Assembly (NCBI RefSeq): GCF_013839445.1
Contig: NZ_JACDIT010000001.1
Coordinates: forward strand, 310,001-374,000
DNA: 64,000 bases
Source: Chthonobacter albigriseus
GTDB lineage: Bacteria; Pseudomonadota; Alphaproteobacteria; Rhizobiales; Pleomorphomonadaceae
Direction: 5' to 3'
Shown: positions 53,323 through 63,639 of the stretch, piece after piece
How the letters are laid out: each line of letters begins with the position of its first letter
How positions within the stretch are numbered: the first letter of the stretch is position 1
Translations under genes and position numbers: made by a program
The notes under the pieces: model-generated
The model's input: the letters and a program-made list of their open reading frames with translations, nothing else
Databases searched by the model: none
Told to the model about the DNA's origin: nothing

Positions 53323-54975
53323 TCAGTCCGACGGATACCAGTATTTGGCGGCGGCCTGACCGCGTTCGATCAGCACATACTGGTTCGCAAAGACGCGGTA
53401 GGGATGGCTCCATTCGCCGTCCGGCCACTGCACGCGGATCTCGGCGCGTTCGGCGGTGCCGAGGCCGACGTGGGTCCAGCCGAGGTGCCCGGAGGCATGC
53501 CCGCCGCCGACCAGGACGTCGCGCGGCATGGTCCGCGTGCCGGTCTTCACCGCGATCCTGGATCCGACGCCCCATACGTTGGCGTCCTTCTGGACAAGCC
53601 TGATGCCGAGGAAGTTGCCCATCGGACCGTGCCGCGCGCCGCTGGCGACCCCGAGGTTCCGGAAGAGTGTCGCCGGGCCGCCGCGATTGACCTGCAGGAG
53701 GTCGAGCATGCCGTCGAGGTTGAAGTCGACCACCGCGGCGCCGCGGCCCTTGGTGCCGGTGGCTATGCCCGCCTCCGCGCCCGCTTCGGCGAAGCTGCCG
53801 TCAAAGCGGCCGAGCAGCAGGTTGGAGGGGTCGAAATTGGCGAAGTCCGGCATGGCTTCGACGTTGCCCTTGGCGATGAACAGATCGATCGCGGCGTCGT
53901 TGTTGAAGTCGGCGAATTCGGTGTGCCAACCGGTTGAGGGGCGGAGATCGGACCCGGTGTAGGGGCGGTGGGCGGTCGCTCCCCGCTCGAACGCGATGTC
54001 CTTGTAGATCGGCGTATCCTCGGCCGCCTCCTCATCGAGCATCTGGATCTTGGTATCGCCCATCGAGCTCAGCGCGTACTCCGGTGCGCCGTCGACGTTG
54101 AGATCGAATTGGGAGATGCCCATGCCCCAGATGGTCAGCCGCTGCCATCCGTCGCCACGATCGTAAAGGGCGGGCGGCTTGCCGGCGGGGACCTTCCAGA
54201 GCTGCTCCTCGCCGCCGCGGTAGTACTGCCGGTCGTTGGTGACGCGCAGCGATGGCTCGCCGGAGCGGTTCCAATCGGTGAAGAGCAGGGACAGCGCGCA
54301 GTATCCGGGCGTGAGCGCCTGCCGCTCCGCGTAGCGCGGACGATCGCCGGCCACGGGCCTGTAAAGGTCGTTGTCGTGGCAGGTGCCCCAGGGCGAGCCC
54401 GGCTGGGCGCGGTCAACGTAGTTGCCGAAGGCGAGGGTGGGATAACGCTCGCCCTTCTCCCAGGTGGCGGCGAAAGCGGTCGACCAGGCGCGGCCACCGT
54501 CGAAGCTCCACGTCTTGTCGGCCACAGCGAAGCTGCAGCCCGGGCCGCCCTTCAGCAGCAGGTTGCGACCGAGCTTGACCAGGGCGACGTCGGTGAAACC
54601 GTCGTTGTCGATGTCAAGCGGATAGGCGCCGAGCACGTTGACGAGATCCTTCTCGTCCAGTCCGAGCGAGGTCTCCTCGAAGGCGAGCGGGCCACCGACG
54701 ATCGACCGGTTGAGGAAGAGCTTCAGCGGGTTCTTTCCGCCTGCGACCAGCGCCTCCGGCTTCATGTCCTGGTCGCAGTCGAAGGCGGCGACGCCGCCGC
54801 CGACAAAGAACTCCCAGGGGCCGTCGTAGGTCTGGATCAGGCCCGCCGCCGCGTGCTCCTCGTGGAGGATCGGCACGTCACCGGTGGGTTTGCGCGGAGG
54901 CTGATCCTCCGCGCGGGCGGGAAGGGCAACCAACGTTGCCAGAAGGGCGGCGGAGAGGACGGGCAATCTGGCCAT
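53323..54975 (-). CDS. CRTAC1-like exported protein with FG-GAP/VCBS repeats and ASPIC/UnbV domain
   Basis: A 550-residue exported protein with a signal peptide (MARLPVLSAALLATLVALPA). It contains repeated beta-propeller Asp-rich calcium loops (DIDNDGFTDVALV, FADFNNDAAIDLFIA and VVDFNLDGMLDLLQV). The C-terminal block VGGGHASGHLGWTHVGLGTAERAEIRVQWPDG is the ASPIC/UnbV domain of the CRTAC1 family. Function of the family in bacteria is unclear; adhesion or secreted-enzyme partnership is often proposed. Its ATG overlaps the di-heme gene stop by one base (TGATG), so it is strictly coupled to it. Confidence 0.88.
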   Translation of the reverse strand: MARLPVLSAALLATLVALPARAEDQPPRKPTGDVPILHEEHAAAGLIQTYDGPWEFFVGGGVAAFDCDQDMKPEALVAGGKNPLKLFLNRSIVGGPLAFEETSLGLDEKDLVNVLGAYPLDIDNDGFTDVALVKLGRNLLLKGGPGCSFAVADKTWSFDGGRAWSTAFAATWEKGERYPTLAFGNYVDRAQPGSPWGTCHDNDLYRPVAGDRPRYAERQALTPGYCALSLLFTDWNRSGEPSLRVTNDRQYYRGGEEQLWKVPAGKPPALYDRGDGWQRLTIWGMGISQFDLNVDGAPEYALSSMGDTKIQMLDEEAAEDTPIYKDIAFERGATAHRPYTGSDLRPSTGWHTEFADFNNDAAIDLFIAKGNVEAMPDFANFDPSNLLLGRFDGSFAEAGAEAGIATGTKGRGAAVVDFNLDGMLDLLQVNRGGPATLFRNLGVASGARHGPMGNFLGIRLVQKDANVWGVGSRIAVKTGTRTMPRDVLVGGGHASGHLGWTHVGLGTAERAEIRVQWPDGEWSHPYRVFANQYVLIERGQAAAKYWYPSD

Positions 54976-56390
54976 CACTCGGTCTCCTCGATCACCAGCG
55001 TCTTCAGGAAGGCGATGATGGCCTTGCGGTCGGCCTCGGGCAGCGTCTCGTAGGCCTTGCGGACGTCGGTCGCCTCGCCCGCGTGGGCGCGGATCACCTC
55101 GTCGAGGGTGGTGATGTCGCCGCGGTGGCCGTAGGGGGCGGAGGAGCCGATGCCCCAGAGTTCGGCGGTCATGAAGACGTCGCGAGCGACGAAACGCTGG
55201 GCCATCAGTTCGTTGCCGAGACGCTCGTTGCGCTGGTCGGCGATCTGGTGGCGCTTCAGGTCGCCGAAAAGCGGCACCAGCACCCTGCCCTGCTCGTCGC
55301 GCGGAAGCGCCTTCACCCACGCGAAACGGACGAAGTCGATCACGATCGGCTGCTCCACGTCGGCGAGCTTCAGGGTTCCGGCGGCGTCGAACGGGCCGGG
55401 GTCGGTGAACTTCAGGCTCTCCAGCGGCAATGCGGGGCGATGGCAGGAGGCGCAGCCGGTCTCGGCAAAGAGCGCCTCGCCCCGGGCCGCCGCTGCCTTC
55501 CAGACGTCCGGCAGGTCGGTGCGGCGGGTCGGCACCGGCAAGGTCGCCTGCCAGGCGACCAGAGCCGAGATGTCTCCGTCGGAGACCTCGTCGACATGGC
55601 CGTCCTCGTCAAAGTCGGGCGTACCGGTCCAGCGGGCGCCGAAGCGCTCGGTCGCCTGGATGCCGTGGTGGACGTTGAGCGCGTTGATGGTGAACTGGCG
55701 CAGGGAGGTGAACACGCCCTTCTGGCTGAAGGGCCGCACGACGAGGTCCGTGTCCACGCCGTCGAGCCGGGTGATGTCCACCATGCCATCGGGCGACGCG
55801 GTGATACTGCCGAAGGGCACACCCTTGGACGAGAGATCGCGCGTCACCGCCTTGCCCGACGCGCGGGCCTCCTTGAGGGCCGCAGCGCGGATCGTCTGGA
55901 GGTCGGCGGTCATCTCGCGGGCGAGGAGTTCGACGAGGCCGGAGCCCTGCAGGATGTTGGAGTTCCGCTCGTTGGAGAACTGCGGGTCCAGGCTGTCGAA
56001 GTCGGCGCTCTCGAAGCCCTCGGAGACGAACACGTTGGCGACGAAATCGCCCGCCGCACCTGCCACCGGATCGTTGTGGCAGGCGACGCAGGCGTTGGCG
56101 TCTGGGCCATGCGTCCGGCTGAACGTTTCGGCGATAGGCCGCTTGCGGCGGGTCGGCACGATCGCCTGGGTGGCCATTGGCCGGCCTGCGCCGTCGAGGG
56201 TGGTGAACTTGGCGCGGAACAGGGTCTCCCCCTTCAGGATCAGCGCATCGATGGCGGCTTCTCCTTCCCGGGCGATCTCCTCCAGAACGAGGTGCTGGCC
56301 GATGGTGGTCTCCGCCCACGGCTCCTCGGAGGCGGCGGCAGGGGCGATGGCCGCCATGGCGGCGGCTAGGAGAACGGGCAGACGGTTCAT
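54975..56390 (-). CDS. di-heme cytochrome c oxidoreductase (peroxidase-like, DUF1111 type)
   Basis: A 471-residue exported protein (signal peptide about 1-20) with two c-type heme sites: C101-x2-C104-His105 in NACVACHND and C313-x2-C316-His317 in GCASCHRPAL. The layout, with DFDEDGHVDEVSDGD between the hemes and WGIGSSAPYGHRGDITTLDEVI near the end, fits the di-heme oxidoreductase/peroxidase-like (DHOR) family. It could reduce peroxide or oxidise a partner protein in the periplasm. It begins 1 nt after the ROK regulator stop and overlaps the CRTAC1-like gene by one base. Confidence 0.87.
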   Translation of the reverse strand: MNRLPVLLAAAMAAIAPAAASEEPWAETTIGQHLVLEEIAREGEAAIDALILKGETLFRAKFTTLDGAGRPMATQAIVPTRRKRPIAETFSRTHGPDANACVACHNDPVAGAAGDFVANVFVSEGFESADFDSLDPQFSNERNSNILQGSGLVELLAREMTADLQTIRAAALKEARASGKAVTRDLSSKGVPFGSITASPDGMVDITRLDGVDTDLVVRPFSQKGVFTSLRQFTINALNVHHGIQATERFGARWTGTPDFDEDGHVDEVSDGDISALVAWQATLPVPTRRTDLPDVWKAAAARGEALFAETGCASCHRPALPLESLKFTDPGPFDAAGTLKLADVEQPIVIDFVRFAWVKALPRDEQGRVLVPLFGDLKRHQIADQRNERLGNELMAQRFVARDVFMTAELWGIGSSAPYGHRGDITTLDEVIRAHAGEATDVRKAYETLPEADRKAIIAFLKTLVIEETE

Positions 56391-56391
56391 G

Positions 56392-57696
56392 TCAGGCCAC
56401 CAGGTCTTGGCGGAAGAGTTGGGCGTTGGCCGGGTCGGCGAACACCTCGCGGTCGAGCCGTGCCAGTGCGTCGGCGACGAGCCCGGTCAGGATCATGTCC
56501 TTGTCCCAGGGCAGCGTCTCGAACACGGTGAACCGGCGCAGGTCTTCCACGAGCGCGTCGCCGATCGCCCGGTGCATGGCCGGTTCGATCAGCGGGAAGG
56601 CGCGGGTGGAGGCTCCGGTAAAGACGATCCGTCCGGGGTTGATCAGCGCCATCAGCCGGGCGAGGCCGTAGCCGAGCGCCTCGCCGGCCTTTTCGTAGAT
56701 CGCCAGCACGCGTCCGTCGCCACCGGCGGCGGCGGCTTCAAGCGCCAGCAATTCGGCATTGGTCGGGCTCGCGTCGCGTGGGTCGGTGTCCGGCGGCATG
56801 CCCTTGGCGTCGCGGTAGATGGCATAGTCCGCCGCGAAAGCCTCCACGCAGCCGCGTCGCCCGCAACGGCAGAGCGGTCCGTGCGGGATGTGGTTCATGT
56901 GGCCGAACTCGGCCGCGGAGCCGTTGGCGCCGGAGTGCAGCTTGTCGCCGATGAAGAGCCCCATGCCGACGCCGTAGTCGACAAAGACGACGGCGAAAGT
57001 GCCGCCGTAGGTCGTCGGATCGGCGGCGTGGAGCGCTTCGGCGATCATGTTGGCGTCGTTGGCGATTTCGCAGCGGACGCCGAAGGCGGCCTCGAGCGGA
57101 TCGACGAGGCGCACGTCGCCCTCGGTGAAGGCGGGCGACCACATGACCGAGCCGGATCCCTGGTCGACGAAGCCCTGGGCAGCGATCGCGATCTCCGCGA
57201 TGCGGCGGGCCGAAACCCGCTCCTCGGCAAGGAAGGTGCGCGCCAGCTCGACCAGGCGCTTGGGAAAGGCAAGGCGGCCTTCGCCGATGGTGCGAATGGA
57301 CAGATCGCGACGGGCGGCGATCTGTCCACCGAAATCGGCAAGCACGAAGGTCACCTGGTTGATGGCGATCTTGATGCCGAGGATGTAGGCGGCACGGGCG
57401 TCGAGGCGGAGCAGGATCCGGGGACGTCCCCGACGAGCCGGCAAGCCGGGGTCGGCGTCGATCACATCGGACACTTCGTCCGCCACGGTCTCCACGAGCC
57501 CCTCGCTGATCAGGTCGGCGGTGATGGCGGTGATGGTGGCCGGCGAAAGCTTGGTTACGGCACCCAGATCGACGCGGGCGATCGGAGCCCGGCGGCGCAG
57601 ATTGGACAACACCAACGCCCGGTTCTGACGGCGGACGAGATCGCTGTCGGCTTTCATCTGGGGACTGCGGGAGCCGCGCAGAGGGCGATTCCTCAT
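56392..57696 (-). CDS. xylR: ROK-family transcriptional regulator, XylR-like
   Basis: A 434-residue repressor. The N-terminal winged helix (about 20-75) has LRRRAPIARVDLGAVTKLSPATITAITADLISEGLV. The ROK sugar-kinase-like domain follows, with the zinc motif LCRCGRRGCVEAF and the sugar-site GHMNHIPHG. ATG 57696 has GGGGGA 7 nt upstream. It is divergent from xylFHG, whose promoter region holds an inverted repeat, so it is probably the xylose repressor. It is also followed directly by the di-heme and CRTAC1-like genes, so those may be controlled with it. Confidence 0.88.
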   Translation of the reverse strand: MRNRPLRGSRSPQMKADSDLVRRQNRALVLSNLRRRAPIARVDLGAVTKLSPATITAITADLISEGLVETVADEVSDVIDADPGLPARRGRPRILLRLDARAAYILGIKIAINQVTFVLADFGGQIAARRDLSIRTIGEGRLAFPKRLVELARTFLAEERVSARRIAEIAIAAQGFVDQGSGSVMWSPAFTEGDVRLVDPLEAAFGVRCEIANDANMIAEALHAADPTTYGGTFAVVFVDYGVGMGLFIGDKLHSGANGSAAEFGHMNHIPHGPLCRCGRRGCVEAFAADYAIYRDAKGMPPDTDPRDASPTNAELLALEAAAAGGDGRVLAIYEKAGEALGYGLARLMALINPGRIVFTGASTRAFPLIEPAMHRAIGDALVEDLRRFTVFETLPWDKDMILTGLVADALARLDREVFADPANAQLFRQDLVA

Positions 57697-57909
57697 CGGT
57701 TTCCCCCGCTTTGGACCTGATGGGATCCCATCAGCTCCGCGCCTGAGATATTCAGCGGATTGCACCCTTTCCGCGGAAAAATCATGGTGTACTCCTCCCC
57801 TGGTGTTCCCACGGCCCGTTCACGATCCGCGTCTGATGGCATTGCATCATCGGAGGCGGTCATGTAATCGTTTTCTTGGCGTGCGAACTTCTCCGTCCCG
57901 AAAAGCATG

Positions 57910-57974
57910 TTGACATCGACACCAATTTAGGTCCACAGTTTTTTTGAGCTTCGAAAAATAAGAGGTTTCGAAGC
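57910..57974 (+). promoter_or_regulatory. xylF promoter region with inverted-repeat operator
   Basis: The 364-bp divergent gap holds GCTTCGAAA (57948-57956) and TTTCGAAGC (57966-57974), a perfect 9-bp inverted repeat with a 9-nt centre. TTGACA at 57910-57915 is a plausible -35, placing the start of transcription just before the repeat; the -10 is poor (CCACAG at 17 nt). The repeat is a good candidate for the ROK repressor. No other gene is seen in the gap. Confidence 0.55.
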
Positions 57975-58060
57975 CATGCCTTCGCGGAGAGGAACCGTGG
58001 AGGTGCAAAAGCATCCATTTCTATGCCGCCGCTCAAGACGGCGGTTGGGAGGACAAGTCA

Positions 58061-59107
58061 ATGACGCGGATCCTTTCCGCGCTCGCCGTGACGCTGGTCT
58101 CGGCGACCGCACTCATCACCTCTGCCCAGGCCCAGGACAAGATCAAGGTCGGCGTGAGCTGGTCCAACTTCCAGGAAGAGCGCTGGAAGACGGACGAAGC
58201 CGCGATCAAGGCCGCGCTCGAAGCCGCCGGCGCCGAGTACATCTCCGCCGACGCGCAGTCGTCGCCGGCCAAGCAGCTGACCGACGTGGAAAGCCTGATC
58301 AGCCAGGGCGCCACGGCGCTCATCATCCTGGCCCAGGATTCGGACGCCATCGCGCCGGCCGTCGAGAAGGCCCAGAACGAAGGCATCCCGGTTGTCGGCT
58401 ACGACCGTCTGATCGAGATCCCCTCGGCCTACTACATCACCTTCGACAACAAGGAAGTGGGCCGCATCCAGGCTCGCGAAGTGTTCAAGGTGAAGCCGGA
58501 AGGCAACTACATCTTCATCAAGGGCTCGGCGTCCGATCCGAACGCTGACTTCCTGTTCTCCGGCCAGATGGAAGTCCTCAAGGAAGCCATCGACGGCGGC
58601 AAGATCAAGAACGTCGGTGAAGCCTACACCGACGGCTGGCTGCCCGCGAACGCCCAGAAGAACATGGAGCAGTTCCTGACCGCCAACAACAACGCGGTCG
58701 ACGCGGTCGTCGCCTCCAACGACGGCACCGCCGGCGGCGCCATCGCGGCGCTCGCGGCGCAGGGCCTTGCCGGTTCCGTGCCGGTTTCCGGCCAGGACGG
58801 CGACCATGCCGCCCTCAACCGCGTCGCGCTCGGCACCCAGACCGTCTCGGTCTGGAAGGACGCGCGTGAACTCGGCAAGAAGGCCGCCGAAATCGCGGTC
58901 GAGCTCGCCAAGGGCACCGACCTCGCCGCCGTTCCCGGCACGGTCAAGTTCTCCGGCGGCCCGAAGGGCGCCGAGATGAACGCGACGTTCCTCACCCCGG
59001 TCGCCATCACCAAGGACAACCTGAACCTCGTCATCGACGCGGGCTGGGCTCCGAAGGACGTGGTCTGCCAGGGCGTTGCCGCCGGCACGGTCGCGGCCTG
59101 CAACTGA
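58061..59107 (+). CDS. xylF: D-xylose ABC transporter substrate-binding protein
   Basis: A 348-residue periplasmic sugar receptor with signal peptide about 1-25 (SAQAQDK). The mature part has [54 protein letters not shown] and [26 protein letters not shown], matching XylF. ATG 58061 has GGAGG 8 nt upstream. A strong hairpin follows the stop, then permease and ATPase genes. Sugar specificity is from family resemblance; a related pentose is possible. Confidence 0.92.
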   Translation: MTRILSALAVTLVSATALITSAQAQDKIKVGVSWSNFQEERWKTDEAAIKAALEAAGAEYISADAQSSPAKQLTDVESLISQGATALIILAQDSDAIAPAVEKAQNEGIPVVGYDRLIEIPSAYYITFDNKEVGRIQAREVFKVKPEGNYIFIKGSASDPNADFLFSGQMEVLKEAIDGGKIKNVGEAYTDGWLPANAQKNMEQFLTANNNAVDAVVASNDGTAGGAIAALAAQGLAGSVPVSGQDGDHAALNRVALGTQTVSVWKDARELGKKAAEIAVELAKGTDLAAVPGTVKFSGGPKGAEMNATFLTPVAITKDNLNLVIDAGWAPKDVVCQGVAAGTVAACN

Positions 59108-59121
59108 TCCAACGACGTGGA

Positions 59122-59148
59122 AAGGGGCGCCCCGAACGGGCGCCCCTT
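59122..59148 (+). terminator. hairpin between xylF and xylH
   Basis: AAGGGGCGCCC (59122-59132) pairs perfectly with GGGCGCCCCTT (59138-59148) around CGAAC, 14 nt after the xylF stop. The T-run is very short, so partial termination or mRNA protection is more likely than a full stop. The 289-bp gap to xylH holds nothing else that I recognise. Confidence 0.75.
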
Positions 59149-59396
59149 GTCCAGCACGCGGCCCCGGGCGGGGCGCGAGAGGCGATCCGGCCAACGGGCG
59201 GTCGCCCTGAAACACCGGGTGCGAAGCACCTGAACCCTGAAGATCGGCGAACGACGACCTGACACCGCTTCCTGCGGAGCCGCGCGTGGCCCATGATGGC
59301 CCGCGGGCCGTTGCGGCGCATCCCTATGGACGCGGCGCGATCGGTTCCGACGAGAAACGGCCGGACCAGGCCGACGGATGTCTCCGGGAGCAGCCC

Positions 59397-60710
59397 ATGA
59401 GCGATCAAACAGTTCGAGCATCCGCCCCCAGCGGATCCCCCCCGCAAGCCAAGGCCACATCGCTCCTCCACGCCATGGAGGTGGACGCCCGCTTCCTCGG
59501 CATGGTCGGGGCGCTCGCGGTGATCTGGATCGGATTCCACTGGCTGTCCGGCGGGACCTTCCTCACCCCGCGCAATCTCTGGAACCTGTCGGTGCAGACG
59601 GCATCCATCGCCGTGATGGCGACAGGCATGGTGCTGGTGATCGTCACCCGCAACATCGACCTTTCCGTCGGTTCGATCCTCGGCGTGACCGGCATGATCA
59701 TGGCCGTGGCGCAGGCCAGCTACCTGACGCCGGTGATCGGGTTCGACAATCCGGCGGTCTGGATCCTGACGCTGCTGATCGGGCTCGCCGTCGGCGCAGC
59801 CATCGGCTCGGCGCAGGGCTTTGTGATCGCCTACATGCAGGTGCCGGCCTTCATCGTCACGCTCGGCGGCCTGCTGGTGTGGCGCGGGGCGGCGTGGTGG
59901 GTCGCTTCCGGCAAGACGATCCCGCTGACGGACAACAATTTCAAGCTGATCGGCGGCGGCGCGGAAGGCGCCGTGGGCGCCACCTGGTCGTGGGTGATCG
60001 CGGCCGTCGCCGTTGTTCTGATCGCGCTCGCCGCGTTCAATGCCCGGCGGCAGCGCAAGCGGTTCAAGTTCCCCCTGAAGCCGCTTTGGGCCGAGATCGC
60101 GACCGTCGGCATCGGCGCCGGCGCGGTGATCGCGGCAACCGCCGTGGTGAACTCGCACTACCTGCCCGGCCCGCTCGCCAAGAAGTACGCCGAGGCCAAC
60201 GGCATTCCGCTGCCGGCCGAAGGCATTCCGCAGATCCCGTTCGGCTACGCCGTGCCGGTGCTGATCGCCGTCGGCGTCGGCATCCTGATGACCTTCGTGG
60301 CGACGCGCACGCGGTTCGGCCGCTATGTCTTCGCCATCGGCGGCAATCCCGAGGCCGCGGAACTGGCCGGCATCAACACCCGCCGGGTGACGATGATGAT
60401 CTTCGCGTTGATGGGGGCCCTGGCCGCCCTCGGCGCCGCGATCTCGACGGCCCGCCTCACCTCGGCGACCAACGCCCAGGGTACCCTCGACGAGCTCTAC
60501 ACGATCGCGGCCGCCGTGATCGGCGGCACGTCGCTGGCCGGCGGATCCGGTACCATCGCCGGCGCGATGCTCGGCGCGCTCGTCATGCAGAGCCTGCAGT
60601 CCGGCATGGTGCTCCTCGGCATGGACACGCCGCTGCAGAACATCGTCGTCGGCATCGTGCTGGTGATCGCCGTGTGGCTCGACTCCATCTACCGCCGTCG
60701 GATCAAGTGA
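59397..60710 (+). CDS. xylH: D-xylose ABC transporter permease
   Basis: A 437-residue permease of the ribose/xylose class with about ten membrane segments. Features are [60 protein letters not shown], a long hydrophilic loop typical of XylH, and [23 protein letters not shown] 59397 has GGGAG 7 nt upstream. The ATPase gene follows 14 bp later. Confidence 0.93.
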   Translation: MSDQTVRASAPSGSPPQAKATSLLHAMEVDARFLGMVGALAVIWIGFHWLSGGTFLTPRNLWNLSVQTASIAVMATGMVLVIVTRNIDLSVGSILGVTGMIMAVAQASYLTPVIGFDNPAVWILTLLIGLAVGAAIGSAQGFVIAYMQVPAFIVTLGGLLVWRGAAWWVASGKTIPLTDNNFKLIGGGAEGAVGATWSWVIAAVAVVLIALAAFNARRQRKRFKFPLKPLWAEIATVGIGAGAVIAATAVVNSHYLPGPLAKKYAEANGIPLPAEGIPQIPFGYAVPVLIAVGVGILMTFVATRTRFGRYVFAIGGNPEAAELAGINTRRVTMMIFALMGALAALGAAISTARLTSATNAQGTLDELYTIAAAVIGGTSLAGGSGTIAGAMLGALVMQSLQSGMVLLGMDTPLQNIVVGIVLVIAVWLDSIYRRRIK

Positions 60711-60724
60711 GGAGAACCCTGACC

Positions 60725-61540
60725 ATGACAACGAAAACCGGGACTCCCCTCGTCGAGATGAAGGACATCTCGATCGCCTTCGGCGGCATCAAGGCCGTGG
60801 ACCATGTGACGGTCGATCTCTACCCGGGCGAAGTGGTGGGCCTGCTCGGCCACAACGGCGCGGGCAAGTCGACGCTGATCAAGATCCTCTCCGGTGCCTA
60901 CAAGGCGGACCACGGCGAGATCTACGTCAACGGCGACAAGGTCGACATCACGACGCCGCGCGATGCCAAGCGGCATGGGATCGAGACGATCTACCAGACG
61001 CTGGCGCTCGCCGACAACGTGGACGCCGCCGCAAACCTCTTCCTCGGCCGCGAGCTGCGCACCCCCTGGGGCACGCTCGACGACGTGGCGATGGAGGCGG
61101 CGACGCGCGAGGTGATGGGGCGGCTCAATCCGAACTTCCGCAAGTTCAAGGAGCCGGTGAAGGCCCTCTCCGGCGGGCAGCGGCAGTCGGTGGCGATCGC
61201 CCGTGCCATCCACTTCAACGCCAAGATCCTGATCATGGACGAGCCGACGGCCGCGCTCGGTCCGCAGGAGACGGCGCAGGTGGGCGAGCTGATCAAGCAG
61301 TTGAAGGCCGAGGGCATCGGCATCTTCCTGATCAGCCACGATCTTCACGACGTGTTCGACCTCGCCGACCGGGTGTCGGTGATGAAGAACGGCCGGCTGG
61401 TCGGGTCGGCGCGGACGACGGATGTCAGCCAGGACGAGGTGCTCGGCATGATCATCCTCGGCAAGTGCCCGCCCGGGGCGACCCGCGGACCGGGCGCGAT
61501 CTCCGACGCGGAGCTGGCGGCCGTGGCCGCGCACGTCTGA
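60725..61540 (+). CDS. sugar ABC transporter ATP-binding protein, single-domain
   Basis: ATPase partner of XylFH, 271 residues. It has Walker [10 protein letters not shown], the Q-loop [11 protein letters not shown], signature [15 protein letters not shown], Walker [14 protein letters not shown] and [10 protein letters not shown]. It contains only one ABC domain, whereas enteric XylG has two fused. This FrcA-like short form is common in alphaproteobacteria. A strong terminator follows. Confidence 0.93.
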   Translation: MTTKTGTPLVEMKDISIAFGGIKAVDHVTVDLYPGEVVGLLGHNGAGKSTLIKILSGAYKADHGEIYVNGDKVDITTPRDAKRHGIETIYQTLALADNVDAAANLFLGRELRTPWGTLDDVAMEAATREVMGRLNPNFRKFKEPVKALSGGQRQSVAIARAIHFNAKILIMDEPTAALGPQETAQVGELIKQLKAEGIGIFLISHDLHDVFDLADRVSVMKNGRLVGSARTTDVSQDEVLGMIILGKCPPGATRGPGAISDAELAAVAAHV

Positions 61541-61561
61541 TCCGACCCGCCTAGAAAGGCA

Positions 61562-61596
61562 AAGGCGGCGCGCACCTGCCCGGTGCGCGCCGCTTT
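61562..61596 (+). terminator. terminator after the xyl operon
   Basis: GCGGCGCGCACC (61565-61576) pairs perfectly with GGTGCGCGCCGC (61582-61593) around TGCCC. AA before and TTT after extend the stem and make a T tail. It lies about 25 nt past the ATPase stop. Confidence 0.85.
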
Positions 61597-61619
61597 CATT
61601 TCGTCGGGGTCGCCGACCC

Positions 61620-63395
61620 TTAGTTCTCGCCGGCCGGTACGATGAACTCGGACGTCCGCGGGACGTCGATGTCGGCCTGCTGGATCGTCGGCTCCCGGTC
61701 GATGGGCGTGCAGAGGTCGGCCGCCTGGACCAGTCCCCAACCGAAGGCGGGGTCCCGGCCCGCGTCTCCGAGGTCGCGGGCGTTGCCGGCGAGCGAGGTC
61801 TCGATCGAGGCGGCGTCGAGGTCCGGATGCGCCGCGCGCAGGACGGCGGCGGCGGCCGTTACGAAGGGAACGGCGAAGGAGGTTCCGGTCTTGGGCCGCC
61901 CGCCCCGGATCGAGGCTGCGGTCCACACGTCGACGCCGGGGGCCGCGAGGTCGACGTAGTCGCCCTGGGTGGCGCGGCGATAGAGGTCGAGGTTGCGGTC
62001 CACGGCCGTGACGGCAATGACGCCGGGATAGGCGGCGGGATAGGACGGGGCGGCGCCCGGACCCTTGTTGCCGGCGGCGGCGATCAGAACGATATCGCGG
62101 GCGACCGCAGCTTTCACCGCGGCTTCCAGCACGGTGTTGGGCGGACCGGAGAGGCTGAGGTTCATGACGCCGACGCCGCGTTCGGCCAGTTCCTCCATAG
62201 CCGCCACGAGCGTTGTGACGTCGGTGCGGTCGGCGGTCCCGCCATCCCGGTAGAAGGCGTCGATGGCCAGGAGCGAGGCACCCGGCAGCAGTCCGGGGGT
62301 TCGGCTGTCGGCGCGGCCGACGAGGAGGGCGGCGACCGCGGTGCCGTGGAAGGCGGAGGACGGATCGGAGCCGGCGCTCTCTCCCCGGACGAGTTCGATC
62401 GACTGTCCGCGAAGGGCCTCATGGTCGATGTTGATGCCGGTGTCGATGAGGCCGATCTTCGGCAGGGCGCCGCAACCGGCAACCTCCGGGCTCTGCCACC
62501 CGATCAGGCTGGCCATCGCGGTCTGGCCGGGGACCGCGTCGGGGTGGCCGCCTTCGGTGTAGTAGAAGTGGTCGAGGTCGGCGGTGGCGGACGGCTCCAG
62601 CGACCGGACCGTGTCGCGGGCCTGCTCGGGGCTGACGCCGGACGGAAGACGGAGGCGGACAACCCGGATCCCGGTGGTTCCGCGTGTCACCCGGTCGACG
62701 CCAAAGCCTCTTGCCTGGAGCGCAGCCAGCGCCTGTTCGCCCAGGCCGGCGGCGACAATGCGGTCCTTGGAGCGAAGCGGGCGCTCGGCGGTCTCAACCT
62801 CCGCGGCTACCAAGGTTGCAAGAGCACGACCGGTCGGCATCGGAGGAGCGTTGCCGACGAGCGTTGAATTCCTCCGCTTGGCGGCTGCTGTCTTCCTGGC
62901 GAGATCCTTGGCTTTCTTGGCCGCGACGGCCGCTGCCGTCGCTTTCGTCTTTGCTTTCGCGGACTTGGCGTTTTTCGCTTGGCCTTTTGCCGTGCCGGTC
63001 AGACCGGGAGCCGACGCGCGCGCAGCTGCGGACACCGAGGCGCCGATCCCGTTGCCTCCGGCTGCGGAGGAGGAACGGCCGGCGCTGGTTCCAGCCCCGC
63101 CACCCTGGCTGCCGGCGCTGCCATTGCTGCTGCCGTTTCCGCCGCTGTTACCGCCCGCGCTGCCGCCGCCCCCGCTGTTGCCGCCGCCGTTGCCGCCGCC
63201 GCTGCTGCTGCTGCTGCCCTTGCCGCCGCCGTTGTTGCCGCCACCGTTCCCATTGCCGTTGCCGTCACGGGACCAAGCCTTGGACTGGAGCAGGCGCGCA
63301 GACGGTGCGCCATCCCAGCTGAAGTCCGGAACGACGGGAACCGTTATGGCGGCGCTCAGGACGAGCGCGGAGAGGAGGCGTCTGGGACGGGTCAT
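61620..63395 (-). CDS. exported subtilisin-like (S8) serine protease with Gly/Asn/Ser-rich region
   Basis: A 591-residue exported protease. The signal-like N-terminus (1-24) is followed by a tract at about residues 45-115 made almost only of Gly, Asn and Ser, then an Ala/Lys helix (about 140-185) and a proregion-like domain. The catalytic domain has Asp318 in GLIDTGIN, His350 in [10 protein letters not shown] and Ser506 in GTSFAVPFV, with the oxyanion-hole Asn in AAAGNKGPG. All three triad residues are present. ATG 63395 is used. It is divergent from an ECF sigma gene, a frequent pairing in Hyphomicrobiales. Confidence 0.9.
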   Translation of the reverse strand: MTRPRRLLSALVLSAAITVPVVPDFSWDGAPSARLLQSKAWSRDGNGNGNGGGNNGGGKGSSSSSGGGNGGGNSGGGGSAGGNSGGNGSSNGSAGSQGGGAGTSAGRSSSAAGGNGIGASVSAAARASAPGLTGTAKGQAKNAKSAKAKTKATAAAVAAKKAKDLARKTAAAKRRNSTLVGNAPPMPTGRALATLVAAEVETAERPLRSKDRIVAAGLGEQALAALQARGFGVDRVTRGTTGIRVVRLRLPSGVSPEQARDTVRSLEPSATADLDHFYYTEGGHPDAVPGQTAMASLIGWQSPEVAGCGALPKIGLIDTGINIDHEALRGQSIELVRGESAGSDPSSAFHGTAVAALLVGRADSRTPGLLPGASLLAIDAFYRDGGTADRTDVTTLVAAMEELAERGVGVMNLSLSGPPNTVLEAAVKAAVARDIVLIAAAGNKGPGAAPSYPAAYPGVIAVTAVDRNLDLYRRATQGDYVDLAAPGVDVWTAASIRGGRPKTGTSFAVPFVTAAAAVLRAAHPDLDAASIETSLAGNARDLGDAGRDPAFGWGLVQAADLCTPIDREPTIQQADIDVPRTSEFIVPAGEN

Positions 63396-63639
63396 GGATC
63401 TCACCCGCTTCGAATTCCCTGGCTGCGTCCGTGTTCCCAACGAAACCGGATTGTCGCATAGAAACGTCCGGGCGTGGCTTTCGCGCACCGGCTTCGTCGG
63501 GATGTGTCGCGCCAGGGTTAAGAAAACAGAAACCCACATCGTCCGGCTGTTCCAGTGATCGAAAAGATTCTGCCAGCTGTGGCGGAATAGAGGCCAAGCA
63601 GATTCGTTACATCGCACAGGGGCTGCGGACGGGCCGAGC

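Noticed and set aside
54976-55320. N-terminal extension of the CRTAC1-like protein
   Set aside because: It overlaps the C-terminus of the di-heme gene; the signal peptide begins at 54975.
57693-57908. 71-codon minus-strand frame between xylR and xylF
   Set aside because: Overlaps the ribosome-binding site and start of xylR and lies in AT-richer regulatory DNA; no family features.
63050-63270. Repeat-like GC-rich DNA suggesting a tandem-repeat array
   Set aside because: It encodes the Gly/Asn/Ser tract of the protease in frame; units are irregular and no CRISPR-like spacing exists.
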